Assembly (NCBI GenBank): GCA_030592085.1
Contig: JAUUZV010000038.1
Location: 1-13,963 of the forward strand
Length of the DNA stretch: 13,963 bases
Origin: Clostridia bacterium
GTDB lineage: Bacteria; Bacillota; Clostridia; DUPQ01
Reading direction: 5' to 3'
Part shown: positions 1 through 5,445 of the stretch, piece after piece
How positions within the stretch are numbered: the stretch's first letter is position 1
Layout: each line of letters opens with the position of its first letter
Translations under genes and position numbers: made by a program
The notes under the pieces: generated by a model
The model's input: only the letters and a program-made list of their open reading frames with translations
The model's database searches: none
What the model was told of the DNA's origin: nothing

Positions 1-436
1 TAGAATATCCACAATAATCAAAGATTCTTATCATGACATCTGCTAGCTCAGTGGGTATTCCTTCTGGTTTACCATCAATTCTATTAACAATAGTTTCATC
101 ATTACCTTCTCTATAGACTTTTAAAGCTTCGGATAATTCAGAGTGGCACAATGCAATAAACTCAGGAAAAGTAATAGGACTATCCCACCAACCCTTTTCA
201 CAAGCGTTTCTATGTGCTTCATTGATAAAGAAATCTATCCCATTGTTTTCTACTTCTTCAAGCAACTTTTGAGAAGTAACCCAATCAATAGCTTTACCAA
301 TAGTATCAAATTCCTCAGTCCAAGCGTTCCCTGTTCTATTATCTATTGCTATATAGCTGTTATCTTCTTCAATAACATAGATACCAATTGGTTCTTTATT
401 ATCTATTACTTTATTAATTAGTTCTTTATTCATCAT
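1..436 (-). CDS. MazG-like nucleotide pyrophosphohydrolase, 3' part cut by window edge
   Basis: This reading frame stays open to the left edge, giving 145 residues from ATG 436 (a second ATG follows at 433). Seen: after an N-terminal region of about 70 residues comes an all-alpha stretch with CHSELSEALKVYREGN, then GIPTELADVMIRIFDYCGY. The ELSE and ELAD pairs fit the ExxE...ExxD metal-binding pattern of MazG-like NTP pyrophosphatases, and this arrangement (HSELSEA...GIPTELAD) is typical of phage and Firmicute small MazG-like proteins. These hydrolyse nucleoside triphosphates to monophosphates and pyrophosphate. The ribosome binding site is modest (AAAGGG, 436 upstream). It is the last gene seen of the minus-strand operon and starts 67 nt after the stop of the DUF5131 gene. 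The C-terminus is missing from the window. The N-terminal part I do not recognise. Confidence 0.75.
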   Translation of the reverse strand, partial: MMNKELINKVIDNKEPIGIYVIEEDNSYIAIDNRTGNAWTEEFDTIGKAIDWVTSQKLLEEVENNGIDFFINEAHRNACEKGWWDSPITFPEFIALCHSELSEALKVYREGNDETIVNRIDGKPEGIPTELADVMIRIFDYCGYS

Positions 437-448
437 ATGCCCTTTCTT

Positions 449-463
449 TTTAACCGCTTCTTT
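449..463. repeat. 15-nt direct repeat, copy 1 (TTTAACCGCTTCTTT)
   Basis: Identical to 1338-1352. On the minus strand it lies in the leader of the MazG-like gene, about 12 nt before its start codon. The two copies bracket the whole DUF5131 gene, each in an intergenic gap just ahead of a ribosome binding site. Confidence 0.7.
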
Positions 464-502
464 TTGTTTTATATATTGCTGTGGATCTATATTCTTTATT
501 GT

Positions 503-1321
503 TTATAATTCATTGGGGAATGTTTGAATTAATTCCTCTTGCCAAACGTCCTTAATATTGTTTTTCATAAATACTGGGATGTTATTTTTCATGCAATACT
601 CAACAATATCAACTACCCACTCTTTTTTTGGGACTACTAGGTTTTTTCTATTACCTGTCTCAGCACCTATAATTACCCAGTCAAACCGATTGTAATAATT
701 GCTACAGTCTATTTTTTCTAATAATGGCTCTATGCTTAAGAAGGTCTTATGTTGACTTATACTATGATTTAAAAGCTTTGTTTCACTTAATATCTTTCCT
801 CTTATTCTCATATCCTGGTTATTTGTTACTGATGTACCTAGCCAATAGTTCGATTTATTACTAATATCACCCATAAATTCTTTATATCTTTTAGGGTTCT
901 TTGTTAAGAACATATATTGATGCTGAGGAGCTTTATCACATGCACTAAGTATTTCTTTAATCCATTCTTCTGGTACCCAGTCTCCAAATATATCTGACAT
1001 ACTTCCTACAAATATCTTAGATGCTTTCTTGTTAGCATATTCATTAAGCTTATATCGGTGAAATGTTGGTTTAAAATTAAAGGGATAAGGACTGGTTTTC
1101 TCATTTTTCTTAAATGGTTCATTTATGCTATAAACAAGCTTTTCTTCATCTTCTTCATAGATGCAAGTTATGTCTCTATAGAACCTACTTATATCTTTTA
1201 TCTTATGAAGTATTCCAAATCTATTTGCTATAGCTCTTGCATAACAATACTCACAATGATGTAAACATCCAGTTATAGGGTTCCATGTATGATCACACCA
1301 TTCTATATTTGTATTTTTCAT
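503..1321 (-). CDS. DUF5131 / phage Gp37-Gp68 family protein (radical-SAM-like cysteine motif)
   Basis: A 272-residue protein. The N-terminus reads NIEWCDHTWNPITGC and continues with HHCEYCYAR, giving a Cys19-x3-Cys23-x2-Cys26 motif like that of radical SAM enzymes. With the WNP and CYAR signatures this is diagnostic of the phage Gp37/Gp68 (DUF5131) family. Further conserved stretches are FVGSMSDIFGDWVP, FLTKNPKR, WLGTSVTN, FLSIEPLL and WVIIGAETG, so the family fold looks complete. Its reaction is not established; an Fe-S cluster with SAM chemistry is an inference from the cysteines. The gene is common in phages and mobile elements, sometimes beside TcmP-type partners, but no such partner is seen here. 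ATG 1321 is preceded by AGAGG. It lies between the sigma-like gene and the MazG-like gene on the same strand and is flanked by a 15-nt direct repeat. Confidence 0.88.
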   Translation of the reverse strand: MKNTNIEWCDHTWNPITGCLHHCEYCYARAIANRFGILHKIKDISRFYRDITCIYEEDEEKLVYSINEPFKKNEKTSPYPFNFKPTFHRYKLNEYANKKASKIFVGSMSDIFGDWVPEEWIKEILSACDKAPQHQYMFLTKNPKRYKEFMGDISNKSNYWLGTSVTNNQDMRIRGKILSETKLLNHSISQHKTFLSIEPLLEKIDCSNYYNRFDWVIIGAETGNRKNLVVPKKEWVVDIVEYCMKNNIPVFMKNNIKDVWQEELIQTFPNEL

Positions 1322-1337
1322 GTACTACCTCTTTTCC

Positions 1338-1352
1338 TTTAACCGCTTCTTT
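1338..1352. repeat. 15-nt direct repeat, copy 2 (TTTAACCGCTTCTTT)
   Basis: Exact copy of 449-463, here about 16 nt before the DUF5131 start codon on the minus strand, in the 41-nt gap after the sigma-like gene. It could be a shared leader element or the scar of cassette exchange. Confidence 0.7.
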
Positions 1353-1362
1353 ATACTTTTAA

Positions 1363-1878
1363 TTAGAACTCATCTTTATATATGATGTGACATAACTCAT
1401 TTGACTCAATAAGTGTGATTATTTTCTTGATCACTCGATTCTTCTTATGGATAAATCCTGATTTAGTGTAACAAAGAGCTGCATACAATGATTCCCCTCT
1501 CATTCCATCAATATACTTAAGTCGAATCAATTCTTTTTCATCACCTCTAAGTTGATTAATAACACTTTTTAAAGCGAAATATTTTTTCAGTTTTTCATCT
1601 CTGTCCCGCTTTAATCGTTTTATCTTCTTTTCTAGTTGATCAACAATCTTAATAGCTGCACTAGCAACACCATCAGTTTTTTTATACTTTATCCTGGTAC
1701 TTTCTTTTAGTGTTTCAGGATATTGTTCTCTTGTATCTTCTATCTCATATTCAATATCTTCAATTTTAATAGAATAGTTCTCTTCTTTTTGTTCAAAGTA
1801 ATTAAATTGACATATAATATCTTCTACTATTCTTATCTTTTGTTCTCTGCTTAACTCATTATCTAGGTGTTTATTCAT
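1363..1878 (-). CDS. Phage-type sigma-region-4-like transcriptional regulator (ArpU/RinA-like)
   Basis: A 171-residue protein. Residues about 30-100 are highly charged and probably coiled coil, rich in E, K and R. The C-terminal half (about 108-160: LRGDEKELIRLKYIDGMR, then SLYAALCYTKSGFIHKKNRV) has the pattern of a sigma-70 region 4 helix-turn-helix, as in ArpU- and RinA-type late regulators of Gram-positive phages. Such proteins activate late or transfer genes. The start is set by AGGAG inside the end of the preceding small gene, whose stop TAG directly abuts this ATG (TAGATG), so translation is probably coupled. The place after rep and before the accessory genes fits a middle/late switch. 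The family assignment rests on pattern only, so the exact family is uncertain. Confidence 0.65.
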   Translation of the reverse strand: MNKHLDNELSREQKIRIVEDIICQFNYFEQKEENYSIKIEDIEYEIEDTREQYPETLKESTRIKYKKTDGVASAAIKIVDQLEKKIKRLKRDRDEKLKKYFALKSVINQLRGDEKELIRLKYIDGMRGESLYAALCYTKSGFIHKKNRVIKKIITLIESNELCHIIYKDEF

Positions 1879-2016
1879 CTATATTTCTCCTATAGCAGTT
1901 GATTTACTATTTGTATCTTTTTTAGAATGTTGTCTGAGAATTTCATCTATTGAGTATTTCTTCCCATTGATACATACATACTTAATTACATCTTCTATTT
2001 TTAGTTTTTCCATCAT
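1879..2016 (-). CDS. Small hypothetical protein, 45 aa
   Basis: The frame starts with two ATGs in a row (2016, 2013) behind a good ribosome binding site (AAAGGGG). It encodes a 45-residue basic protein beginning MMEKLKIEDVIKYVCINGKK and ending KSTAIGEI. The segment YVCINGKKYSIDEIL looks like a short beta hairpin followed by a helix. The stop TAG touches the ATG of the sigma-like gene, and the AGGAG for that gene lies in the last codons here, so the two are translationally coupled. I do not recognise the protein. Its codon pattern, ribosome binding site and coupling make it a real gene. Confidence 0.7.
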   Translation of the reverse strand: MMEKLKIEDVIKYVCINGKKYSIDEILRQHSKKDTNSKSTAIGEI

Positions 2017-2296
2017 ACTAACCCCTTTCCATAATCTCTGTAATCATTGCTATCACTTGCTTTCTAGTTTTGATAGCATCTTATTTCTATTTCTCATTCT
2101 CTTATTAGGTCAAATTGGCAAGCGCTTGCGAATTTGATTTCACTTGTTTCATATCTATTGCTAATTTTTGCAATATACACACCTTAATAATGATATTTTT
2201 ATATTTACTAAAATTTTGAATTACTCTTCTGCATTTATATGTTATCTATCATAAAAAGGTTATTGGGATACTAACACGCCTATTCTTCTCCACTTT
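2017..2296. other. Gene-poor gap with decayed or very short minus-strand frames
   Basis: There is no gene of normal size here. On the minus strand are three very short frames: TTG 22 codons reading MQKLAIDMKQVKSNSQALAN, ATG 14 codons, and ATG 9 codons ending MERG. An open stretch without a normal start reads DAIKTRKQVIAMITEIMERG and looks protein-like, so this may hold the remains of a small gene. The gap also holds the large palindrome at 2111-2136. I see no clear promoter. Confidence 0.35.
2111..2136. repeat. 26-bp near-perfect palindrome centred on GCAAGCGCTTGC
   Basis: Positions 2111-2136 match their own reverse complement in 24 of 26 bases. The arms are CAAATT and AATTTG, the centre is the perfect 12-mer GCAAGCGCTTGC (2118-2129), and one symmetric pair (2117/2130) does not match. 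It stands out as GC-rich in AT-rich DNA, upstream of the 45-aa/sigma-like gene pair. A dimeric regulator site is the likeliest role. There is no T-tract, so it is not a normal terminator. Confidence 0.7.
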
Positions 2297-2380
2297 TTAT
2301 TCATTTGTTTCTACTTGGTATACTCCCTTGTTTTTTATTTCTTCTATGCTTTTTATTAATTTTATTACTTTCCTCTTCAT
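2297..2380 (-). CDS. Possible 27-aa peptide directly after rep
   Basis: ATG 2380 follows the rep stop codon without a gap (TAAATG) and opens 27 codons reading MKRKVIKLIKSIEEIKNKGV, then YQVETNE. The sequence is amphipathic and basic. There is no separate ribosome binding site, so expression would need reinitiation after rep. It is too short for firm support and may be chance. Confidence 0.3.
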   Translation of the reverse strand: MKRKVIKLIKSIEEIKNKGVYQVETNE

Positions 2381-3190
2381 TTAGTTTTTAAGCTTTTGTA
2401 GTTTAAGATATATTGACCAACCAGTGATATCGTTATATTCAACTGTCATGGCATTTTCTCCAGGAACAACTTTGTACCCTTTATACTTTTTCTCCCAGAA
2501 CTCAGTATTTTTGTACTCTTTAGCTAACTTCACTAGTTGTCTCTTCGAATATTTATGGTCATTCGTTCTATAATATGGCTTCTCTAGATTCTGTGAGGAT
2601 CTCCATCTTTTCTTTCCATTTTTATTTTTTGTTATATAGTTACATAGTGCTTCAAGGCCATTACCTTCTAGTTGAATTCTGTCTACATTACAAAATCCTA
2701 ATGATACTTTCTTTTTATTAATCTTTATGCTCCACATATCCTCTAACTCATCTCTAGATAAACCTTTATCCATTATGATGTGATGATGTATCCTGATAGG
2801 TTTTTCATTATTCTTAGCAGTCTTATACTCAGATACAACAATATACTTAGCAGGTAGTAGTCCTATCTTTTTCCTTTTATAGTTGATTCTTCTTATATAA
2901 TTAGTAACTTGCTTTTCAGCTGCTTCTACACTATTTGGTAATGTGCTATTTTTATAGGTTGCTGTTATATGAAGATCCTTATCAGTAAAATTAGTATTAG
3001 CTAATTGTGTAAGATACCTTCTAGCATTCTTATCATTTAGATTCCGTTGTTTAGAACATGATATTTTTGTTTTCTTAGAGCGTGTACCTAACTTGTTATA
3101 TTTACATTGGTTTTCTGTGTACCCATAGATATCTACTTCCATAAAATTATTACAATATATCTTCTTTTCTCTTATATAACTTTTCAACAT
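2381..3190 (-). CDS. HUH endonuclease rolling-circle replication initiator (Rep)
   Basis: A 269-residue protein. Motif I is DLHITATY (about 72-79). Motif II is IRIHHHIIMD, with His135-His137 as the metal-binding HUH pair. Motif III is ALCNYITKNKNGKKRW (about 181-196), with Tyr185 as the likely nicking residue and Lys189 next to it; SSQNLEKPYY follows, as in phage- and plasmid-type G2P/Rep families. Such enzymes nick one strand at the origin, stay bound through the tyrosine and start rolling-circle replication. There is a single motif III tyrosine. ATG 3190 has AAGGAG upstream. A 230-nt leader with two hairpins lies directly upstream and is a candidate origin. Beside an integrase, this points to an element that excises and replicates as a circle. 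A relaxase role in transfer is less likely at this length but not excluded. Confidence 0.82.
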   Translation of the reverse strand: MLKSYIREKKIYCNNFMEVDIYGYTENQCKYNKLGTRSKKTKISCSKQRNLNDKNARRYLTQLANTNFTDKDLHITATYKNSTLPNSVEAAEKQVTNYIRRINYKRKKIGLLPAKYIVVSEYKTAKNNEKPIRIHHHIIMDKGLSRDELEDMWSIKINKKKVSLGFCNVDRIQLEGNGLEALCNYITKNKNGKKRWRSSQNLEKPYYRTNDHKYSKRQLVKLAKEYKNTEFWEKKYKGYKVVPGENAMTVEYNDITGWSIYLKLQKLKN

Positions 3191-3421
3191 CTATTCTCCT
3201 TATGTTCTTATAACAATTCTTACTATTTAGAATCATGTTTCGTTGAAATGTTAATACCCATTACAAGCTCTCAAGTGTTCTATTAAACACTGTCAAATCT
3301 TGCTTTTTACTGATACTTTTGATATACTATAAATGCGAGTTGTTAGTCCAAATGTGCTTTGTGAGAAGCCTTTGGACTTTCTTTTATTCTTTTGTCAAAG
3401 TTCAAATTTTATCTAAATTTT
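3191..3421 (-). promoter_or_regulatory. Non-coding rep leader with two inverted repeats; candidate origin or regulatory RNA
   Basis: There is no gene in this 230-nt stretch. Two dyads are visible: AGTCCAAA (3345-3352) with TTTGGACT (3371-3378) around an 18-nt loop, and AGTGTT (3274-3279) with AACACT (3286-3291) around a 6-nt loop. Both would fold in the rep transcript and in single-stranded plus-strand DNA. Hairpins just upstream of an HUH Rep gene are where rolling-circle origins often lie. Alternatives are an attenuator or, on the plus strand, a terminator-like hairpin followed by a T-rich run at 3376-3400. Confidence 0.4.
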
Positions 3422-3686
3422 TTATAAAACAGCTATCTGATCTGGAATAACTTTCAAAGCTTTTTCTGCTTTCGTAATTCCTCTTTGAATATTCTTAATA
3501 TATGATTTCTGTTGTTTAATAAACCGCTCCACTTCCGCTCTTGTTTCAGGAAGGTAATAGCCTTTTCCTTGAGTACTGGAAATAACAAACTCTCCATCTT
3601 TTCTTTTCTGACTAATTAGACTTCTTATTTTTCTGTCACTAAATCCAGTCTTTTCAACTAATTCATTCCTGGTTATCCATCTCCAT
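3422..3686 (-). pseudogene. Small HTH protein with out-of-frame start (frameshift or sequencing error)
   Basis: An open frame of about 85 codons on the minus strand reads WITRNELVEKTGFSDRKIRS, then has a basic charged middle, and ends EKALKVIPDQIAVL. The first 35 residues fit a winged or helix-turn-helix DNA-binding protein found in phage-like elements. The frame has no ATG, GTG or TTG start. An ATG at 3686 lies one frame off: removing one G from the GG at about 3677-3678 would give MEMITRNELVEK in frame. Otherwise translation would have to begin at ATA (3676), which has GGAG just upstream, or arise by frameshifting from the overlapping 88-aa gene. I see no slippery heptamer. It is either an early pseudogene or an intact gene with a base-call error. 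Confidence 0.6.
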
Positions 3687-3939
3687 TTAGTAGTTCTAAG
3701 GTTTTATCTACATCAATAAACTTTGAACCACTTTTAAAATCATCATCAATTGAATTAATTACGAGTAATGCTTTATCCTGTGTATTCATCTCAAAATCAA
3801 ATATTTGAATAAATTCTTTTTCTGTGTTTAAGTCCATGTCAATAAAGTAAAATCTAATAGTTGTTGAATTTAGCATGGAATAAGTAAGTAATCTTATTAA
3901 TTGAAATCTAATGTTTTTTATTTTAATAAATCCGTTCAT
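3673..3939 (-). CDS. Hypothetical protein, 88 aa
   Basis: ATG 3939 has AGAGG upstream. The protein starts MNGFIKIKNIRFQLIRLLTY, is mixed alpha/beta by eye and ends acidic (SIDDDFKSGSKFIDVDKTLE). There is no transmembrane segment or known motif. Its ATG overlaps the stop of the preceding small frame (ATGA overlap, 3936-3939) and its end overlaps the start region of the following HTH frame, so it belongs to a tightly packed operon. I do not recognise the family. Confidence 0.6.
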   Translation of the reverse strand: MNGFIKIKNIRFQLIRLLTYSMLNSTTIRFYFIDMDLNTEKEFIQIFDFEMNTQDKALLVINSIDDDFKSGSKFIDVDKTLELLNGDG

Positions 3940-4057
3940 AGTTCCTCTTCATATAGATAGTTTTTCCCAAAGACTTCTATGAATTTTTTATGATCATATT
4001 TCTCTTCAAATAGTCTCTGGTGCTTCTTCTTAAGTTCTTAATATTCTTTTTGGCCAT
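3936..4057 (-). pseudogene. Tiny protein (about 39 aa) broken by an apparent one-base deletion
   Basis: ATG 4057 opens MAKKNIKNL and then runs into unrelated codons. In another frame the remainder reads KKKHQRLFEEKYDHKKFIEV, then FGKNYLYEEEL, and stops at TGA 3936, overlapping the ATG of the 88-aa gene. Adding one G where the DNA has AAGAACTT (to AAGGAACTT) joins both into MAKKNIKELKKKHQRLFEEK and so on. The protein-like second part, its charge pattern and the ATGA overlap argue that the gene was real. It could be a recent frameshift or a sequence error. Confidence 0.5.
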
Positions 4058-4060
4058 AAA

Positions 4061-4207
4061 TTATTTATTAAATACAGGTGGAATCTGTATTGTTCTGACT
4101 TTTCTAGCTTTCTTATATTCTTTATCTCTCATGTCATAACCAATGAGAATTCCAAAAACTATGGATATCCCAACTGTTAACACCATTCCTATTATTATTT
4201 CTAACAT
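4061..4207 (-). CDS. Small single-span membrane protein, 48 aa
   Basis: ATG 4207 has AAAGGAG upstream. Residues 2-23 (LEIIIGMVLTVGISIVFGIL and on) form one hydrophobic membrane span, followed by a charged cytoplasmic-type tail YDMRDKEYKKARKVRT and a short end IQIPPVFNK. By the positive-inside rule the basic C-terminus is in the cytoplasm and the N-terminus outside. It is the first gene after the inverted-repeat cluster. Its function is unknown. Tiny membrane proteins at this place occur in filamentous phages and in superinfection-exclusion modules, but nothing here decides between these. Confidence 0.7.
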   Translation of the reverse strand: MLEIIIGMVLTVGISIVFGILIGYDMRDKEYKKARKVRTIQIPPVFNK

Positions 4208-4228
4208 TATCTTCTCCTTTTTATAGAA

Positions 4229-4288
4229 AGCCAGGGATATAAGTCTCTAGGGAAAAGACCTCTTTATGTTCAAAAGATATCCCTGGCT
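4229..4288. repeat. 12-bp perfect inverted repeat with 36-nt loop, leader of the 48-aa gene
   Basis: AGCCAGGGATAT (4229-4240) pairs perfectly with ATATCCCTGGCT (4277-4288). A small inner stem GTCT/AGAC (4243-4246, 4256-4259) sits in the loop. On the minus strand the structure ends 10 nt before the ribosome binding site region of the 48-aa membrane protein gene, so it is probably transcribed. Candidates are a structured regulatory leader, an attenuator (the following T-run is weak) or part of an origin. Confidence 0.7.
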
Positions 4289-4298
4289 AATTGACTTT

Positions 4299-4329
4299 TT
4301 AAACTATAGTTTAATGACAGTTTGTCATT
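4299..4329. repeat. 16-bp palindrome abutting a 7-bp hairpin
   Basis: TTAAACTATAGTTTAA (4299-4314) is a perfect palindrome. It overlaps by two bases AATGACA (4313-4319), which pairs with TGTCATT (4323-4329) around a 3-nt loop. The pair sits between two longer inverted repeats in the 209-nt gap between the 48-aa gene and the excisionase-like gene. Operator or replication/nick-site roles are possible. Confidence 0.65.
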
Positions 4330-4348
4330 TATGTTTTATACTCTGGAT

Positions 4349-4410
4349 GAGGCTATTTCCCCTTTCATATATACTTTTCATATGCTTATTATTTAAGTTT
4401 AAATAGCCTC
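4349..4410. repeat. 10-bp perfect inverted repeat with 42-nt loop
   Basis: GAGGCTATTT (4349-4358) pairs with AAATAGCCTC (4401-4410). It lies directly after the stop of the excisionase-like gene on the minus strand. It has no T-run suited to a terminator. Together with the two neighbouring structures it makes a dense dyad cluster. Confidence 0.65.
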
Positions 4411-4416
4411 TTCTTA

Positions 4417-4641
4417 TTACTGATTAAGTTTTCTAATATTTCCAAACTCTTTATTTGTATCAGTAGACTCAACCCCTCTTAACCTGTTTATATAATCAGT
4501 AAAATCATCTTCATGAACTCTCCAAGAACCACGAATTTTAAATCCTTTTAACTCACCTGAACCTAATAATTCTAGTAAGGTGTTTTTCCCAATACTTAAA
4601 TAACTCATAGTTTCTTTAAAATTTAATAATCTTGATAACAT
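4417..4641 (-). CDS. Excisionase-like helix-turn-helix protein (MerR/HTH_17 type)
   Basis: A 74-residue protein. Residues about 5-55 (LLNFKETMSYLSIGKNTLLE to SWRVHEDDFTDYINRL) fit the HTH_17 excisionase family: an N-terminal 'pathway' helix with the SIGKNTL turn, then a basic wing with KGFKIRGSWRV and a final helix. These small proteins bend attachment-site DNA to direct the integrase toward excision, or act as repressors. ATG 4641 has AGGAGG at ideal distance. The stop of the upstream 60-aa gene (TAG) merges with that ribosome binding site (TAGGAGG), so the two are co-translated. The position beside the repressor and within 1 kb of the integrase supports an excision role. A purely regulatory role is the alternative. 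Confidence 0.78.
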   Translation of the reverse strand: MLSRLLNFKETMSYLSIGKNTLLELLGSGELKGFKIRGSWRVHEDDFTDYINRLRGVESTDTNKEFGNIRKLNQ

Positions 4642-4650
4642 TAAATCCTC

Positions 4651-4833
4651 CTATGCAGATTCTTCATTAGATAATATTTCTGAAATAGATTTCTGCATTT
4701 CCATTCCCATTATTCTGTTATAGATATCTCTTTTACCTTGTAAATCTAGAGTTTTAATTACTAAGAAAATATCCTTCATTATTTGCTTCTCTTGATTAAT
4801 TTGATTTTTTTGATTTTTATCGTATTTGTTCAA
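4651..4833 (-). CDS. Hypothetical early-operon protein, 60 aa (TTG start)
   Basis: The start is taken as TTG 4833, because GGAGG lies 8 nt upstream of it; a longer frame to 4848 would bury this ribosome binding site inside the gene. The product begins MNKYDKNQKNQINQEKQIMK (TTG read as Met) and ends EMQKSISEILSNEESA. It is polar and helical, with an N/Q/K-rich head and a possible helix pair (IFLVIKTLDLQGKRDIYNRI). It is the first gene divergent from the XRE repressor, where Cro-like or antirepressor genes usually lie, but no HTH is visible. I do not recognise it. Confidence 0.65.
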   Translation of the reverse strand: MNKYDKNQKNQINQEKQIMKDIFLVIKTLDLQGKRDIYNRIMGMEMQKSISEILSNEESA

Positions 4834-4865
4834 TTTATGCACCTCCAAAACTTAACTATGCCACA

Positions 4866-4930
4866 ATGTTACTATCCTTTGCCAAGTTTGTCAACACACT
4901 TTCTTGACTTTGTTAAGATTTTTATATAAA
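4866..4930. promoter_or_regulatory. Divergent promoter/operator region between repressor and early operon
   Basis: Plus strand: TTGACT (4904-4909), 17-bp spacer, TAAAAT, leading to the repressor gene. Minus strand: TTGACA (4894-4889), 17-bp spacer, TAACAT (4871-4866), leading to the 60-aa and excisionase-like genes. Between and over them lie related half-sites TTTGCCAAG (4878-4886), TTTGTCAAC (4887-4895) and TTTGTTAAG (4909-4917), which cover both -35 boxes. This fits a lysogeny-type switch in which the XRE protein represses the early operon and controls itself. Binding is inferred. Confidence 0.7.
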
Positions 4931-4956
4931 ATACTAACAAATAGGAGGTAACTTTA

Positions 4957-5316
4957 ATGAACATAAGATTATTTGAATTAAGAAAAAAATTGAAATTAAG
5001 TCAAGAAGCTTTTGGTGAGAAGCTTGGAGTTACAGGTGCAGCAATATCAAAAATTGAATCAGGTCAAAGAAACCTTACAGAACAAATGGTGTTAGCCATT
5101 GGTAGAGCATTTAACACAAATGAAGAATGGCTTCGAAGTGGTGAAGGTGAAATGTTTGAATCTATAGATATTGATTTTTATTCTGTTTTTGGTGAAAAAG
5201 AATCTACTATGGATGCAATGGATCGAGCTATTATAACTCAATATATGAAGCTATCTCCTATAGAGAGAGATGTTATCAAGAGTTATATAAAAAAAGTTGT
5301 AGATAAATCAAATTAG
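4957..5316 (+). CDS. XRE-family (cI-like) transcriptional repressor
   Basis: A 119-residue protein. Residues 1-65 form a classic XRE helix-turn-helix: MNIRLFELRKKLKLSQEAFG, then EKLGVTGAAISKIESGQRNL, with the SQEAFGEKLGVTGAAISKIE core. The segment NTNEEWLRSGEGEMF is typical of clostridial phage repressors. The tail from about residue 70 is acidic, then helical (MDRAIITQYMKLSPIERDVI). No LexA-like peptidase domain is present, so it would not be self-cleaved in the SOS response. ATG 4957 has AGGAGG upstream and a TTGACT-17-TAAAAT promoter. It is divergent from the early operon, so it most likely keeps the element silent. Its stop codon overlaps by 4 bp the end of a convergent 37-codon frame. 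Confidence 0.9.
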   Translation: MNIRLFELRKKLKLSQEAFGEKLGVTGAAISKIESGQRNLTEQMVLAIGRAFNTNEEWLRSGEGEMFESIDIDFYSVFGEKESTMDAMDRAIITQYMKLSPIERDVIKSYIKKVVDKSN

Positions 5317-5426
5317 TCAGAAGGTTTTTTTATTATTCCTTTAGCAATAATATAAATTTTTTTCAGTTTTTTTTCATCTTTGGTGCTCAGTATTAACTTA
5401 ATTGTTTTATCTTTTATATTTTCCAT
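5313..5426 (-). CDS. 37-aa basic protein under a LexA-box promoter
   Basis: ATG 5426 has AGGAG 5 nt upstream, and the frame of 37 codons ends at TAA 5313, overlapping the repressor's stop region tail to tail. The product reads MENIKDKTIKLILSTKDEKK, then LKKIYIIAKGIIKKPSD. It is very basic, with a helical amphipathic C-terminal half. Upstream is a strong sigma-A promoter with a LexA-like box at the start of transcription. The gene therefore looks SOS-inducible, and its transcript would run antisense into the repressor gene. A role as antirepressor or inducer, by protein or antisense RNA, is my inference; the protein has no family that I recognise. Confidence 0.6.
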   Translation of the reverse strand: MENIKDKTIKLILSTKDEKKLKKIYIIAKGIIKKPSD

Positions 5427-5445
5427 TTAAACTCCTAATCGCTAA

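Noticed and set aside
40..60. tRNA-like D-arm sequence (GCTAGCTCAGTGGG)
   Set aside because: It lies inside the MazG-like reading frame, encoding the PTELAD motif on the other strand, and no cloverleaf can be built around it.
143..421. 92-codon open frame on the plus strand
   Set aside because: It is antisense to the MazG-like gene, which has the family motifs; the plus-strand product has no coherent features.
3673..3706. Programmed -1 frameshift joining the 88-aa protein to the HTH protein
   Set aside because: The overlap between the two frames has no slippery heptamer or clear downstream structure; a one-base error or loss explains it more simply.
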